Shown here piece after piece: positions 41,538-50,195 of a stretch of 64,000 nt of DNA. The stretch spans positions 248,001 through 312,000 of the forward strand of contig JACKEB010000014.1 in NCBI GenBank assembly GCA_020633205.1, in the 5' to 3' direction. The notes beneath the pieces were generated by a model that saw nothing but the letters and a program-made list of their open reading frames with translations, was not told where the DNA came from and made no database searches. This DNA comes from Polyangiaceae bacterium (GTDB lineage Bacteria > Myxococcota_A > Polyangia > Polyangiales > Polyangiaceae). Position 1 is the first letter of the stretch. Each line of letters starts with the position of its first letter. The translations under genes were made by a program, and so were the position numbers.

Positions 41538-41556
41538 AAAATTCCGTAAGGAATTA
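41538..41556 (-). terminator. Hairpin after the PilZ gene
   Basis: On the minus strand the PilZ stop TAA begins an AATTCC-TTAC-GGAATT stem directly followed by TTTATT. This has the form of a small intrinsic terminator that overlaps the stop codon. Confidence 0.55.
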
Positions 41557-41940
41557 TGCGTCGAAGAGCAGCGGGCCGCGCAACTCGCTGAAGCGCCTGA
41601 CGGCGGCGCGCACGTCGGAGGGGATCGCTGGGAAGCGCACGCCGACTCCGGGCCACGTGGTGGAACGCAAGGTGTCGCGTGTCCAATCCACGGTGCCCTC
41701 GAACTCGAACTCTTCGATGCCTGCCAATGTCAGGGTCACGCGTACCTTGCTGCCGATGCTCGGCGTGAGCCAGGTGGCGACGAAGACACCTCGGGGTTGC
41801 TTGTCTTCGAGGCTGGCGTAGAAGTTTGCCTGGCTGTGTTCGGTGACGTCGACTTCCAAGTCTTGGGTGAACAGGCTCTCGATGGCCTGGGCGCCCGTCG
41901 TAACGTCGCGGTTCGAGGGGGAAGCGTCTTCGCGTTGCAT
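41554..41940 (-). CDS. PilZ-domain protein of the TIGR02266 type (128 aa)
   Basis: The product MQREDASPSNRDVTTGAQAI begins without a signal. Residues 20-120 are all-strand: DLEVDVTEHSQANFYASLED, then KQPRGVFVATWLTPSIGSKV, RVTLTLAGIEEFEFEGTVDW and PGVGVRFPAIPSDVRAAVRR, as in PilZ folds. TIGR02266 PilZ proteins are a paralogous family in Myxococcus xanthus; c-di-GMP binding requires an N-terminal RxxxR that is not evident here, so the protein may be a non-canonical one. The C-terminal FSELRGPLLFDA is in character. Confidence 0.75.
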   Translation of the reverse strand: MQREDASPSNRDVTTGAQAIESLFTQDLEVDVTEHSQANFYASLEDKQPRGVFVATWLTPSIGSKVRVTLTLAGIEEFEFEGTVDWTRDTLRSTTWPGVGVRFPAIPSDVRAAVRRFSELRGPLLFDA

Positions 41941-42079
41941 GTCGCAGCCTTGAGCAAGCTGCGTTCCATGGGGATTCTCCGCTAAAATGCGCCTGTGTCC
42001 CCGTCAACCGTAGCCTCCAAGCGACGCTCGGAGCGTAGCCCGCAGGCAACGAGCGACATTGCAGTTCTGAACTGGAACA

Positions 42080-42613
42080 TCACCCGCAGACGTCTGCAGT
42101 GCGTCGCACCGTGATGGGATACACGCACTGCCAGGTGCGCGGCGTGACCGACTCCAAGCGCGGCTCGCCGATGCGTGTGGCGCTGACGTCGCGGCTGCCG
42201 CCTAGTCCGTCGTTGGCGTACCACCAGTGATTCGGCGCGTCTGCCGGATCGGTTTGCGGACACAGGCTCACGTCGCCCTCGTCGGGGACTTCGGCGCCCT
42301 CGACGTAGCGACACAAGCTTGGCGTTTCGCTACCGCGGAACGTGAAGTCTCCATCGTAGCAACAGCGTTGCCTGGCGGGTTGCAGCACGGCTTGCTTGCC
42401 TGGGCCGTCAACGGAGAGCAGATCGTCTCCTGAGTAGCTCAGGTAGAGCGAGTCGCTGACTGGGGGACACGCTTCGTCGCGCTTCACTTCGATCCAGCCG
42501 CTGGTCTGTTCGATGCGCTCGCTGCAGTTGATGCAGCCGCTGTTCAGTGCGCCTAACCCCCCAAGCAAACACAGCAAGCCAGTGCCAGTACGGATCCCAA
42601 GCGGCGCGTGCAT
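42080..42613 (-). CDS. Cysteine-rich lipoprotein of unknown function (177 aa)
   Basis: The ATG at 42611-42613 gives MHAPLGIRTGTGLLCLLGGL then GALNSGC, with a lipobox cysteine near residue 27; an upstream start is possible but out of place. The mature part has CINCSERIEQTSGWIEVKR, CCYDGDFTFRGSETPSLC and HWWYANDGLGGSRDVSATR, and ends WQCVYPITVRRTADVCG. About nine cysteines suggest a secreted disulfide-bonded domain. No family is recognised. It is a single gene with more than 100 bp on both sides. Confidence 0.7.
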   Translation of the reverse strand: MHAPLGIRTGTGLLCLLGGLGALNSGCINCSERIEQTSGWIEVKRDEACPPVSDSLYLSYSGDDLLSVDGPGKQAVLQPARQRCCYDGDFTFRGSETPSLCRYVEGAEVPDEGDVSLCPQTDPADAPNHWWYANDGLGGSRDVSATRIGEPRLESVTPRTWQCVYPITVRRTADVCG

Positions 42614-42773
42614 GCTCGCCCATGAGCAAAGCCTGAGCCAACGCAAACGCAGCCCAGAACGCCTAGATTTCGGCCGCAGGGGGTGAGGGCAGGAGTCGCT
42701 CCACGACCACGCTGTGAAGCGCAGTCACGGCGCTTGCCGCGACCGGTTTTGCTTTGTGGCCGCGGGCCAGCGC

Positions 42774-43670
42774 CTACGGATGCAGGTCCGGTTCGTCTCC
42801 GGAGACCTTTCGTCGCTTCCAAACTCCATGAACCAGGCGCTCTTCGTGCTGGTCGCCTTCCTTCATCACGAGCTTGTAGATCAACACCGGGCGATTGTTG
42901 ACCATGCGGAAATCGCGGTAGACGTGGTTGCAGCAGCCGTCTTTCCACATGGCGCTGACCAGCTTCTTGTCGGGGTTGAAGGACACGATGTCCGTTTCCG
43001 TGAGCTCAGTGAGCGGCTTGTTGAGTACGTAGCGCTTCTTGCGCTTGTCCCACAAGAAGACGGTGTACATCGGGCCGCGGTAGAGCCCCCAGTCGTTGCG
43101 CACGACGGCGATGTCTGGCTCGCCATCGAAGTTGTAGTCTTCGATGGCCAGGGTTCCGGGGATCGAGCCGTAGCCATTGACGATCCCGAGGCTGAGGCCC
43201 ATGGCTTCATCCGGAGCGACACGCACTTCGTCGAGGGCGATGGTTTGGAGCAGCTTGCCCGTCTCCTTCTCCAAGATCTCCAAGGTGCCTGGCTGCTTGC
43301 ATTCGAAGGCCAAGTACGCGGCCTCATCGCACTCCTTGCCGAGGGTCAGCCGCAGATTGAACTTGAACATGTCCTCGGTGTAGTAGACGCTGCCTTCGGC
43401 GTACGGGTTGCGTTTGGGTTTGGGCGGTTCCGCGGGGGAACTTGGAACTGCGGTCGGTGTGGGTGCAGGCGGCGCGCTGGCCGAAGGTGGAGCAACCGGG
43501 GCGTTACTGGCGACCGGAGCCGCGGAATCTGCGGGAGCGGCCGAGGCGGAAGGTAGCGATGCGACGGCGCGTGGAGCGGCTGGCGGGCACACAGGGGCGG
43601 TTGCGTTCGCGGCACACGCAGCCACTCCAAGACAGGTGAACAGGGATGCGGCTCGGGTCCATGTAGTCAT
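42774..43670 (-). CDS. XAC2610-like lipoprotein (298 aa)
   Basis: The start gives MTTWTRAASLFTCLGVAACA, lipobox cysteine near residue 19, then a 70-residue alanine/proline/serine-rich linker. The C-terminal 180 residues contain LAIEDYNFDGEPDIAVVRND, the N-F-D-G-x-P-D-I element of the XAC2610-related family (FG-GAP-like), with GPMYTVFLWDKRKKRYVLNK and DGCCNHVYRDFRMVNN. The family includes secreted proteins of plant and soil proteobacteria whose function is not defined. The last strand KRRKVSGDEPDLHP is polar. It is probably an outer-membrane lipoprotein. Confidence 0.75.
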   Translation of the reverse strand: MTTWTRAASLFTCLGVAACAANATAPVCPPAAPRAVASLPSASAAPADSAAPVASNAPVAPPSASAPPAPTPTAVPSSPAEPPKPKRNPYAEGSVYYTEDMFKFNLRLTLGKECDEAAYLAFECKQPGTLEILEKETGKLLQTIALDEVRVAPDEAMGLSLGIVNGYGSIPGTLAIEDYNFDGEPDIAVVRNDWGLYRGPMYTVFLWDKRKKRYVLNKPLTELTETDIVSFNPDKKLVSAMWKDGCCNHVYRDFRMVNNRPVLIYKLVMKEGDQHEERLVHGVWKRRKVSGDEPDLHP

Positions 43671-43764
43671 GCCGGCTGTTACTCCTGAAGCGCCTGGTTA
43701 GATTCCCGGGTCGGTCCGATTTCTTTAGAATTATCAGGGGCCTAGGCCATCGGAGGTAGCGTGC

Positions 43765-45081
43765 GTGGGTCTCTGGAAGGAGCTTGTCACGGATCCGCGT
43801 CTCCATGCCGTGCGCGTGCTCGTGAGTTTCGTGGTGGGTGTTTGGAGTTGTCTGGTGTTGCTCCTTGGTTGCGCGTCGCGGCCTGCAGCTGCGCCGGCGC
43901 CTGCCATTTCCGTGAGGACAAATGTCGCGAAGTCGTCAGCTGCCGTGGTGCTGTCTGCTCCGCTACCAGTGCCTTCTCAGGTGGTGCAGGGGACGGACGC
44001 CGCACCTCACCCCCAAGGAAAGCTCCACGACGCGCCCCCGAGCAAGCCCGGTGCCTGTCCAAAACCCGCGCGGAAAATTCAGCAGCTATTCGTGAATGCC
44101 TTCGAGGTCGCGAGCCGATCCGCGGAGAAGGAGCCGCAGCGTGCAATCGCCGAGGCAATCCGTCTGCGCCTCGATGAGCTCTATCAGTCGGGTTGTGGGG
44201 GGAGGCTCAGCGGAAAGCAACTCAACCAACAAGTGTCCCTGATCAGCGAGGACCCGAGCCATCGAGAGAACTTTGGGGTGCTCCTCGCGGCTGGATACCC
44301 CGTGGCGAGCTACTACACCGAGCAAGGGCAGGGGATTGCGCTGTATGAGTGGCGTGCGGGTCAGGTGCGCACCCGCGTCGTGGTGACTCATGATGGAGTG
44401 GATGACCAGAAGCAGCTCTTGCTGCTGGATCTCGATGTGCTCAAGCCGCCTGGCTCACAAGAGCCGCTGCTTGCGATCGTGAACACGCACCCGTGGATGG
44501 CGTCGTGCTGGCGCACCCTGCGTATGCGCGTGCTCGAGCCGAGCGGAGACCCCAAACAGCCAAAGGCGCTGCTCGATCACGAGACGAGCGGCCGCTGGTG
44601 CGAAGACGTCAGCGTGAAGGCTGAGGGCAGCAGCGTGAGTTTCACCTACCCCGACTGGTACTCGGTGTTTCGCCCGGCGATGGTGCGCGGAAAGAACCTG
44701 AGCTGGGAGTATCAATCGGGCACCCTGGTGCAGCGCTTTGGTTTCCCCAAGGAGATACCCGAGCTAGTGGACGACTGGCTAAGCCTTGAGTGGGCCCAGG
44801 CCAGGCAAGCGACAGTGCAGAGCGGCGCAGCGGAGCTAGAGGCGGTGCACGCCCGGCTGACGAAAGCAGTGAAGCAGGCGCTCGCCCGCGAAGGCGCTCA
44901 GGCGGTGAGCTTCAGCTACGAGGTGTTTCCCGGAGGGAACAAAGGTGAGCGCCGCTTGACCGCCTACTGTGCCCTCACCGACGACGACACCAAGCCGTGC
45001 AAGGACTGGCCAAAGCCAGTCGACGTCTTGCTCGAGTGGAACGGGAGCCACTGGTTGATCCGCTCGGCGACAGCGCGCTAG
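43765..45081 (+). CDS. Membrane-anchored envelope protein of unknown function (438 aa)
   Basis: A GTG start at 43765 is preceded by GGAGG with suitable spacing. The N-terminus is basic then hydrophobic: VLVSFVVGVWSCLVLLLGCA near residues 19-38, with a cysteine at residue 36 that could be a lipobox (LLGC). A proline/alanine-rich linker with lysines follows. Residues 100-200 are helical (QRAIAEAIRLRLDELYQSGC), and the remainder is strand-rich with paired tryptophans (HPWMASCWRTLRMRVLEPSG, SWEYQSGTLVQRFGFPKEIP). No family is recognised. It is followed after 21 bp by the DUF4303 gene, so they may share a transcript. Confidence 0.65.
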   Translation: MGLWKELVTDPRLHAVRVLVSFVVGVWSCLVLLLGCASRPAAAPAPAISVRTNVAKSSAAVVLSAPLPVPSQVVQGTDAAPHPQGKLHDAPPSKPGACPKPARKIQQLFVNAFEVASRSAEKEPQRAIAEAIRLRLDELYQSGCGGRLSGKQLNQQVSLISEDPSHRENFGVLLAAGYPVASYYTEQGQGIALYEWRAGQVRTRVVVTHDGVDDQKQLLLLDLDVLKPPGSQEPLLAIVNTHPWMASCWRTLRMRVLEPSGDPKQPKALLDHETSGRWCEDVSVKAEGSSVSFTYPDWYSVFRPAMVRGKNLSWEYQSGTLVQRFGFPKEIPELVDDWLSLEWAQARQATVQSGAAELEAVHARLTKAVKQALAREGAQAVSFSYEVFPGGNKGERRLTAYCALTDDDTKPCKDWPKPVDVLLEWNGSHWLIRSATAR

Positions 45082-45102
45082 TTCTGCTAAGCTCCGCGGC
45101 GC

Positions 45103-45747
45103 ATGCCCCAGCCACCTTGGCCCGCCTGGCTCGACCCCCCACCGAGCTTCAGCCGGGAAGAGCTCTACGTCACGTTGCGCTACGCAACGCGCGCTGCTTG
45201 GCATGCGATCCTTCGGGAGCACGAGCTCGAGACGTTCTACGTGTTTGGGCTACTGCTCTCGGAGGACGAGCTCACGCTGAGCGCCGTTGCCGCAAGCAAG
45301 CAAGGGCTACGCAAATTGCCGAGCGCGACCCCTGTCAGTCAAGACTCTTCCGAAGAGGTGATGCATCGCCAACGCTGGCTCGACGGGGAGTGGCCGTACC
45401 AGGAGAGCGAAGCTTTTGCTGAGGTCAACCGTTGCCTCGAGGAACTACGTCAGGGTTTCGACCGACACCTGGACGCCAGGCAAAGCAGCTCGGAGTTCGA
45501 TCGCCGCTGGGACAGCGAGTGGGCGCCCTTGATGGTTGAACTGCGCACACTCTACGGCGAGGTGCTGCGCGATCTGGACGCCCACGGCGGCTTCGTGATG
45601 CAGCCTTCGCGGGTGATGCTCGGCGTGTTCAGCAGCGACGTCGAGCTCACCAAGCGCTCCATCAAGCGCCTGAACCCCGCGCATCAAGCCGAGCGCGTCT
45701 TCCGCGACATGAAGCGAGGCAGGCAGCTCAGGCGACGGCTCGGGTGA
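45103..45747 (+). CDS. DUF4303-family protein (214 aa)
   Basis: The product MPQPPWPAWLDPPPSFSREE has no signal. Residues 25-100 carry AWHAILREHELETFYVFGLL and LSAVAASKQGLRKLP, the pattern FYxFGL...V.A......L of DUF4303. WLDGEWPYQESEAFAEVNRC matches the W..EW.Y..E..xF..vN segment. DUF4303 is found in immunity-gene neighbourhoods and alone; the function is unknown. The gene is 5 bp from the convergent propeller lipoprotein. Confidence 0.72.
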   Translation: MPQPPWPAWLDPPPSFSREELYVTLRYATRAAWHAILREHELETFYVFGLLLSEDELTLSAVAASKQGLRKLPSATPVSQDSSEEVMHRQRWLDGEWPYQESEAFAEVNRCLEELRQGFDRHLDARQSSSEFDRRWDSEWAPLMVELRTLYGEVLRDLDAHGGFVMQPSRVMLGVFSSDVELTKRSIKRLNPAHQAERVFRDMKRGRQLRRRLG

Positions 45748-45752
45748 GGCTG

Positions 45753-46901
45753 CTACTCCCCCAAAAACACACCGACGTACGTCGGCGCGGTATTGCTCCA
45801 GCCACTGATTTGATGAACCGCGTCGGTTTCAAGGTTGATCACGACGAGGGTGTCTTCATTTGGGACCGGCGCGAAGGCGAACTTGCCGTCGGGTGAACAG
45901 GTGACGTTGATCACGAAGGTGCTGGCGGTGTTACCGAGATCGTAAGTCGTGACTTCCGTCGACGGATTGGCGCTGACGTCGACGCGCACGACATGGGCTG
46001 GCGCACCGGTGGCGATGCCGACCAGCACCTGGTCGGTGCCTGGGATGTGGCAGATTCCGTACGGAATACCATCGGTGGGCACCTGTTCCACAACCGTCAT
46101 GCCGGGGTCGCCACCATCAAGCGTCACCACGGAGTAGCCCGCAGCGCCGCGGGAGTCGATCACGACGGCTTTGCTAGCGCTCACGAAGGCGATGTCCGAG
46201 GGGTCGTCTGACGTCGGTACGACGGCAGACAAAGAGCCTTCCACATCCGTTGGGTCGAAGCGGCGCACGCCGCCTTGGCTCGCCGTGTTGAGCATGCCGA
46301 GGGAGCCGTCGAAGAGCCGCACCTGTTCGGGGCTGCCACCCACTTCCACTTCTTCGACCACACTGTGGCTCTCGAGGTCGACGCGGGTCAGCGTCGAACC
46401 CCCGGCGAGCTTCGTTCCGAAATTGGCGGACAAGCCGTACTTGCCGTCGGGCGTGATCGCGACACCCATGGGCGCGCTCGCCGTGGGGATCTGCACGACG
46501 CTGTCGTCGTTCAGGTTCACGACGAGCAATGCTCCATCGCCGCTCACCTCGGGGAAACCGAACACCACGCCGAGGCTGTCGTAGAAGCCGGTGCCCACCG
46601 CGACCAGTGCCTCGTTCCCATCTGGAGTCAGCTCGAGCTGGAGTGGCCCCGGTGCAAAACCCGCCAGATCGATCGACTTCGAGCTGACGTCAGCGACGTC
46701 AGCTGGACCCGCGACCACCCTGGAGTAGTCGAGCACGCGGAGCTTCTGCTCGAGGAAATCGGCGGTGACGATGCGTTGCTTCGGTAAGCCACTAACGCCG
46801 CCCCCCTGTTCATCGGTCGAGTCAGAGCAGCCCGCTTGGGCTACGGCGCTGCCCATGCACAGGGCCACCCAGAGCCCGCGCCAGAAACCGTCTCGCCTCA
46901 C
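45753..46901 (-). CDS. YncE-like beta-propeller lipoprotein (382 aa)
   Basis: A GTG at 46899-46901, within a GGGTTTGGGGGTGAG element, gives MRRDGFWRGLWVALCMGSAV then AQAGC, a lipobox cysteine near residue 25. A TTG at 46923 is another possible start. Residues 70-380 form repeated strands with LELTPDGNEALVAVGTGF, SAPMGVAITPDGKYGLSANF and INVTCSPDGKFAFAPVP, the T/SPDGKxAxV motif of YncE-type 40-residue propeller blades. The protein probably binds ligands outside the inner membrane. Its last blade ends NTAPTYVGVFLGE. It is convergent with DUF4303. Confidence 0.85.
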   Translation of the reverse strand: MRRDGFWRGLWVALCMGSAVAQAGCSDSTDEQGGGVSGLPKQRIVTADFLEQKLRVLDYSRVVAGPADVADVSSKSIDLAGFAPGPLQLELTPDGNEALVAVGTGFYDSLGVVFGFPEVSGDGALLVVNLNDDSVVQIPTASAPMGVAITPDGKYGLSANFGTKLAGGSTLTRVDLESHSVVEEVEVGGSPEQVRLFDGSLGMLNTASQGGVRRFDPTDVEGSLSAVVPTSDDPSDIAFVSASKAVVIDSRGAAGYSVVTLDGGDPGMTVVEQVPTDGIPYGICHIPGTDQVLVGIATGAPAHVVRVDVSANPSTEVTTYDLGNTASTFVINVTCSPDGKFAFAPVPNEDTLVVINLETDAVHQISGWSNTAPTYVGVFLGE

Positions 46902-47085
46902 CCCCAAACCCGTATGAGTGCTCAAAGCCGCCTCCCCAAAGCGTTCGAAGTACCTACAGTAAGGAGCACGCCGCGGTCACAGCAACTGGAATGCGCCTCG
47001 CTTAGGCAATCGAGGCTCGGCCAAGTCTGCTACGCTGGCCAGCCCGGCAAATGAGCGCGTACCCAAGGACGGAACCACTCAAGGC

Positions 47086-47583
47086 ATGCAGACGAAGAAG
47101 CTGAATCGGGGCAAAGAGCTGGAGCGCGTGTACGCCGACGGCGAGCTCATCGTGCGTGAAGGCGACGTGAGCCGGGAGATGTTCGTCATTCAGGCGGGCC
47201 AGGTGGTCATCAGCAAGAAGGTGGGCGAGCGTGAGCTGGAGCTTGCCGTGCTGGGCAAGGGTGACTTCTTTGGCGAGATGAGCGTGCTCGAGTCGTTGCC
47301 TCGGGACGCCAACGCGCGCGCGATGGGGGAGACGCGGCTGCTTGTCATCAGCGCTGGTGGCCTCCTGGTGCGCATGCGTCGTGACCCGACGTTTGCCTTC
47401 GAGATGCTGCACCGCTTGAGCGGTCGCGTGCGCACGCTGAATGCGCGCCTGGTCAAGCTGCTCGAGGCCGAGAGCGGGCACCGCGCTGGTGTGATGCTCT
47501 ACAGCCCAGACGAGGGTGAGGCGCCGCCGAGCGTAAAGCCGCGTGGAAAAATTGATGGCAAGGCGCCGGAGGGCGGCGCTTGA
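47086..47583 (+). CDS. Cyclic nucleotide-binding domain protein (165 aa)
   Basis: The product MQTKKLNRGKELERVYADGE contains one CAP-type effector domain: LIVREGDVSREMFVIQAGQV, LAVLGKGDFFGEMSVLESLP and RDANARAMGETRLLVISAGG. The phosphate-binding cassette GDFFGEMSVLESLPRDANAR has the canonical FGE and R(D/S)A. There is no DNA-binding domain; the C-terminal 45 residues are charged and low-complexity. It therefore acts as a cyclic-nucleotide sensor for some partner. The next gene, a metallophosphatase, overlaps its stop by 4 nt (TTGA), strongly suggesting that the two act together. Confidence 0.85.
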   Translation: MQTKKLNRGKELERVYADGELIVREGDVSREMFVIQAGQVVISKKVGERELELAVLGKGDFFGEMSVLESLPRDANARAMGETRLLVISAGGLLVRMRRDPTFAFEMLHRLSGRVRTLNARLVKLLEAESGHRAGVMLYSPDEGEAPPSVKPRGKIDGKAPEGGA

Positions 47584-48308
47584 TCATCGAGTGCAACGAC
47601 CCGCGCCTCTTGGTGATTTCGGACCTGCACATCGGCAATCCGTTTTCTCAAGCCAACACGCACCTGGCGGATTTTCTCAAGTTCGCCAAGCGCGAGCGCT
47701 ACAGCCTGTGCATCAATGGCGACGGCTTCGAGATTCTACAGTCGAGCTTCGCGAACCTCGCAGGTGACTCGATTGAGGTGCTGAATCAGATCCGCGGCCT
47801 GATCGAAGACGGGCTGAACGTGTACTACGTCGTTGGGAATCACGACATCGTGCTCGAGCACTTCCTCGAGAGCTGGGCCGCGATTCAGATCTGTCCGTTC
47901 CTGAACTTGAAATCAGGCGGGCAGCGCGTGCGCATCGAGCACGGTCACCTGTACGATCCGTTCTTCGTCAAGCACCCGGACCTGTACGAGTTTGCGACCA
48001 AGGCTGCAGGGCCGCTGCTGCACATCTACCCGGACGTCTACTACCTCTGGTCTTACTACCAGCGGCTCAAGGACAAGTACCGTACGACGCCCGAGGGAGA
48101 GCAAGAGAGCGTGTACCACGAGGCCGCAGAGATGCTCCTGCGCCGGGGCTTCGACTGCGTGATCTTCGGGCACACCCACAAGGCAGAGCGCATCGATCTC
48201 GAAGGTGGCCTGTACGTCAACTCGGGAAACTGGATGCGCGGCAATTCCTATGTGGAAATTATTGACGGTCAGATCGAGCTGCGGCGTTGGTCAGAGCTCG
48301 CCGCCTGA
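47580..48308 (+). CDS. Calcineurin-like metallophosphoesterase (242 aa)
   Basis: Starting from a TTG at 47580 that overlaps the previous stop, the protein has all metal-ligand motifs: D-L-H at residues 15-17 (VISDLHIGN), NGDGFE, VVGNHDIVL, HGHLYDP and FGHTHKAE. The pattern is of the UDP-2,3-diacylglucosamine diphosphatase-like (LpxH/YbbF) branch of the calcineurin superfamily, which hydrolyses phosphodiesters or pyrophosphates. Whether its substrate is lipid or a cyclic nucleotide is not shown. The coupling to the cyclic nucleotide-binding gene makes a phosphatase controlled by a nucleotide signal plausible. Confidence 0.85.
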   Translation: MIIECNDPRLLVISDLHIGNPFSQANTHLADFLKFAKRERYSLCINGDGFEILQSSFANLAGDSIEVLNQIRGLIEDGLNVYYVVGNHDIVLEHFLESWAAIQICPFLNLKSGGQRVRIEHGHLYDPFFVKHPDLYEFATKAAGPLLHIYPDVYYLWSYYQRLKDKYRTTPEGEQESVYHEAAEMLLRRGFDCVIFGHTHKAERIDLEGGLYVNSGNWMRGNSYVEIIDGQIELRRWSELAA

Positions 48309-48363
48309 GTCGGGAGCAAACCGTACTGGGGTACGCCGGTCGCACTCCCTGGGGCGTCGCTCA

Positions 48364-48406
48364 ACCCTAGGCCAAGCGACCTAGGACCCGCGTAGGGGTT
48401 TTCTTT
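48364..48406 (+). terminator. Possible weak terminator after the metallophosphatase
   Basis: CCTAGG at 48366-48371 and again at 48380-48385 can pair across an 8-nt loop; a CCCTA/TAGGG pairing is also possible. TTTTCTTTT follows at 48399. The rest of the 245-bp gap to 48554 shows no open frame that I would support. Confidence 0.4.
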
Positions 48407-48553
48407 TGGGGGAGAGGAGCGCTCCAAGTTGGCATCAAGCGCCGAGAAGGCTTCAGCTTTTGAGCCGTCGGAGGCTCTAGGGCGCCGAACTCGGGCGCTT
48501 TGGGTGAAGCCAGGTTGAACCAGCCTAGGCCCAGTGCTACCCGGGAGGCCTAG

Positions 48554-48841
48554 ATGTCAGGGGACCCGCGAGTGTTCGAGAAGATCCAGACCTTCTTCAA
48601 CAAGAAGTTCGGCGGGCACATGCCTGGCTGCCCAGCTTGCCGTTACACCCACTGGGAGTTCGCTGGCCTGGTCGCCGAGCTGGGCTACCAAGCGGACGGC
48701 TCTGCACAGAGCACCGTCACCACGCCGATGGCCGCCCTGGTGTGCAAGCGCTGTTTCTACGTGATGCACTTCGCGTGGCGCCCCATCGAGCTTGGCCTCG
48801 ACAGCCTCGAGCCGTCAGAGCCTTCCGCGCCCCGCCGCTGA
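48554..48841 (+). CDS. Small zinc-ribbon-type protein (95 aa)
   Basis: GGGAGG stands 5 nt before the ATG at 48554. The product has MSGDPRVFEKIQTFFNKKFG, then GCPACRYTHWEF and, 36 residues later, LVCKRCFYVMHF: two CxxC knuckles that can hold one zinc ion. Between them lies a short helix with AGLVAELGYQADG. The C-terminus is proline/serine-rich. No family is named, but the two-knuckle zinc-ribbon form is clear. It could bind nucleic acid or a protein partner. It is a single gene. Confidence 0.72.
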   Translation: MSGDPRVFEKIQTFFNKKFGGHMPGCPACRYTHWEFAGLVAELGYQADGSAQSTVTTPMAALVCKRCFYVMHFAWRPIELGLDSLEPSEPSAPRR

Positions 48842-48903
48842 CGCGCGTCGGCGCCCCGACTCGAGCAGGCTCTTCGTTGGCGTCGACGCGAATCCGTGCG
48901 GAA

Positions 48904-49749
48904 TTGAGCTTTGCCTATGCTTTGGTGCTGGCGAGCTGCAGCCCCGCCGCGCCCTCAACAGCGCCGCCGCCAAAAGAGGCTCCCGCTGCGAGTGCCAGCG
49001 CAGACTCCCCACCGCCTCCGCCAGCCTCTCCACTCACTCGCGCCTTGGCCGCGCCCCAGCGTACGAGCCAAGATCGCGCGCGAGACGCAGCACGGCATCC
49101 TCGCGAGACGTTGGAGTTCTTCGAGGTTTTGCCCAGCTCGCGCGTCTTGGAGCTCGAAGCCGGAGACGGTTACTACACGCGCTTGCTGGGTGAGTACCTC
49201 GAGCCAGCGGAAGGGCGCCAGAGACTGACGGTGCTTGCGCCGTTCATCGCGCCCGAGGTGTTCAGCGTACCGCTTGAGACTGGCCCGCTCCTCGATCGCT
49301 GGCTCGATTTGCAGGAGCTCAGTCAGAGCTTCGAGCCGCCGCTGGAGCTGCTACCGGGGTTACCGCTCGAGAGCTGGAGCACGCCGCGCTTCGACGTCGT
49401 GCTAGGCATTCGCGTCGCGCACACCTACCGGGCCCGTAGCGAGGAGCGAGCGATGTACCGTGCGGTGCATTCGGCGCTGCTTCCCCAAGGGGTGTTTGGT
49501 GTGATCGCCCATCGCGCTCCCAGCGATCGACTCACCTCAGGTTACCTCGCGGAATCAAGCGTGATCGAAGCCGTCAGCGCGGCGGGCTTCGCGCTAGACG
49601 CTCGCTCCGAGATCAACGGCAACCCCAAGGACACCCGGGACTACCCGAGCGGTGTCTGGTCGCTGCCTCCGGTGTCGAAGGACGGACCCGCCTACGCCAG
49701 TGTTGGTGAAAGCGATCGCATGACGCTGCGCTTTCGCCGGGTCGACTGA
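48904..49749 (+). CDS. Lipoprotein with methyltransferase-like domain (about 281 aa)
   Basis: The frame is open from 48637 but the first part overlaps the zinc-ribbon gene. A TTG at 48904 gives MSFAYALVLASC, a short lipoprotein signal with the cysteine at residue 12; an earlier TTG at 48877 would lengthen it. A proline/alanine-rich linker precedes a domain with ARHPRETLEFFEVLPSSRVL, ELEAGDGYYTRLLGEYL, matching the COG4798 predicted-methyltransferase pattern (RHPxETLxFFxL..G..VLEL.PG.GWYT..L). The SAM-binding GxGxG is changed to EAGDG here. It is a secreted methyltransferase-like protein whose activity is uncertain. The start choice is uncertain too. Confidence 0.65.
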   Translation: MSFAYALVLASCSPAAPSTAPPPKEAPAASASADSPPPPPASPLTRALAAPQRTSQDRARDAARHPRETLEFFEVLPSSRVLELEAGDGYYTRLLGEYLEPAEGRQRLTVLAPFIAPEVFSVPLETGPLLDRWLDLQELSQSFEPPLELLPGLPLESWSTPRFDVVLGIRVAHTYRARSEERAMYRAVHSALLPQGVFGVIAHRAPSDRLTSGYLAESSVIEAVSAAGFALDARSEINGNPKDTRDYPSGVWSLPPVSKDGPAYASVGESDRMTLRFRRVD

Positions 49750-49750
49750 G

Positions 49751-50038
49751 TCACACGCCTGGAGGTGCGGACGGACGGTCACCGACCTGGCTGGGCGGCG
49801 GTGGCTCACTGGCTCCTGCCAGGATCGCCTGAATTTTCAGGGAGCGCGCCACCGCTTCCAGCAGGCCACCGCGCCGCATGAGTTGATCCGCGACTTTCAG
49901 CAGATCCCCTGCCGTATCGACACTCGACAGGCCGCTACGCCGTAGCGCCTCGTTGAGGATCCGACGCCCCTCTTCCGCGCCGAGCGCACGCATCAGCTTC
50001 TCTCGCGCGCCGTTCATTAGGTCGTTGGGGCTGGGCAT
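49751..50038 (-). CDS. Small helical protein (95 aa)
   Basis: The ATG at 50036-50038 gives MPSPNDLMNGAREKLMRALG, a fully helical small protein with RRILNEALRRSGLSSVDTAG and LLKVADQLMRRGGLLEAVAR, then a proline-rich tail. A longer frame to 50113 is possible. No family is recognised. The stop lies 1 bp beyond the convergent methyltransferase-like gene. Codon use looks native. Confidence 0.55.
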   Translation of the reverse strand: MPSPNDLMNGAREKLMRALGAEEGRRILNEALRRSGLSSVDTAGDLLKVADQLMRRGGLLEAVARSLKIQAILAGASEPPPPSQVGDRPSAPPGV

Positions 50039-50195
50039 GGGTGAGATGGGCACTGCGAGTGCCGTGCCACACTGGCTAACGACTCGCATCAACAGTTTCC
50101 ATCGGTTAGCCACACGTCGATTCGCGAACCTTTCAAACCTGCAAATCGAGCCTAAAGGGACGCAAGGTATTCGCGCTTCGGCAGCCTCCGCCTGA

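Noticed and set aside
42714..43556. 280-aa plus-strand frame
   Set aside because: Complement of the XAC2610-like lipoprotein gene; valine/alanine/glutamate-rich shadow.
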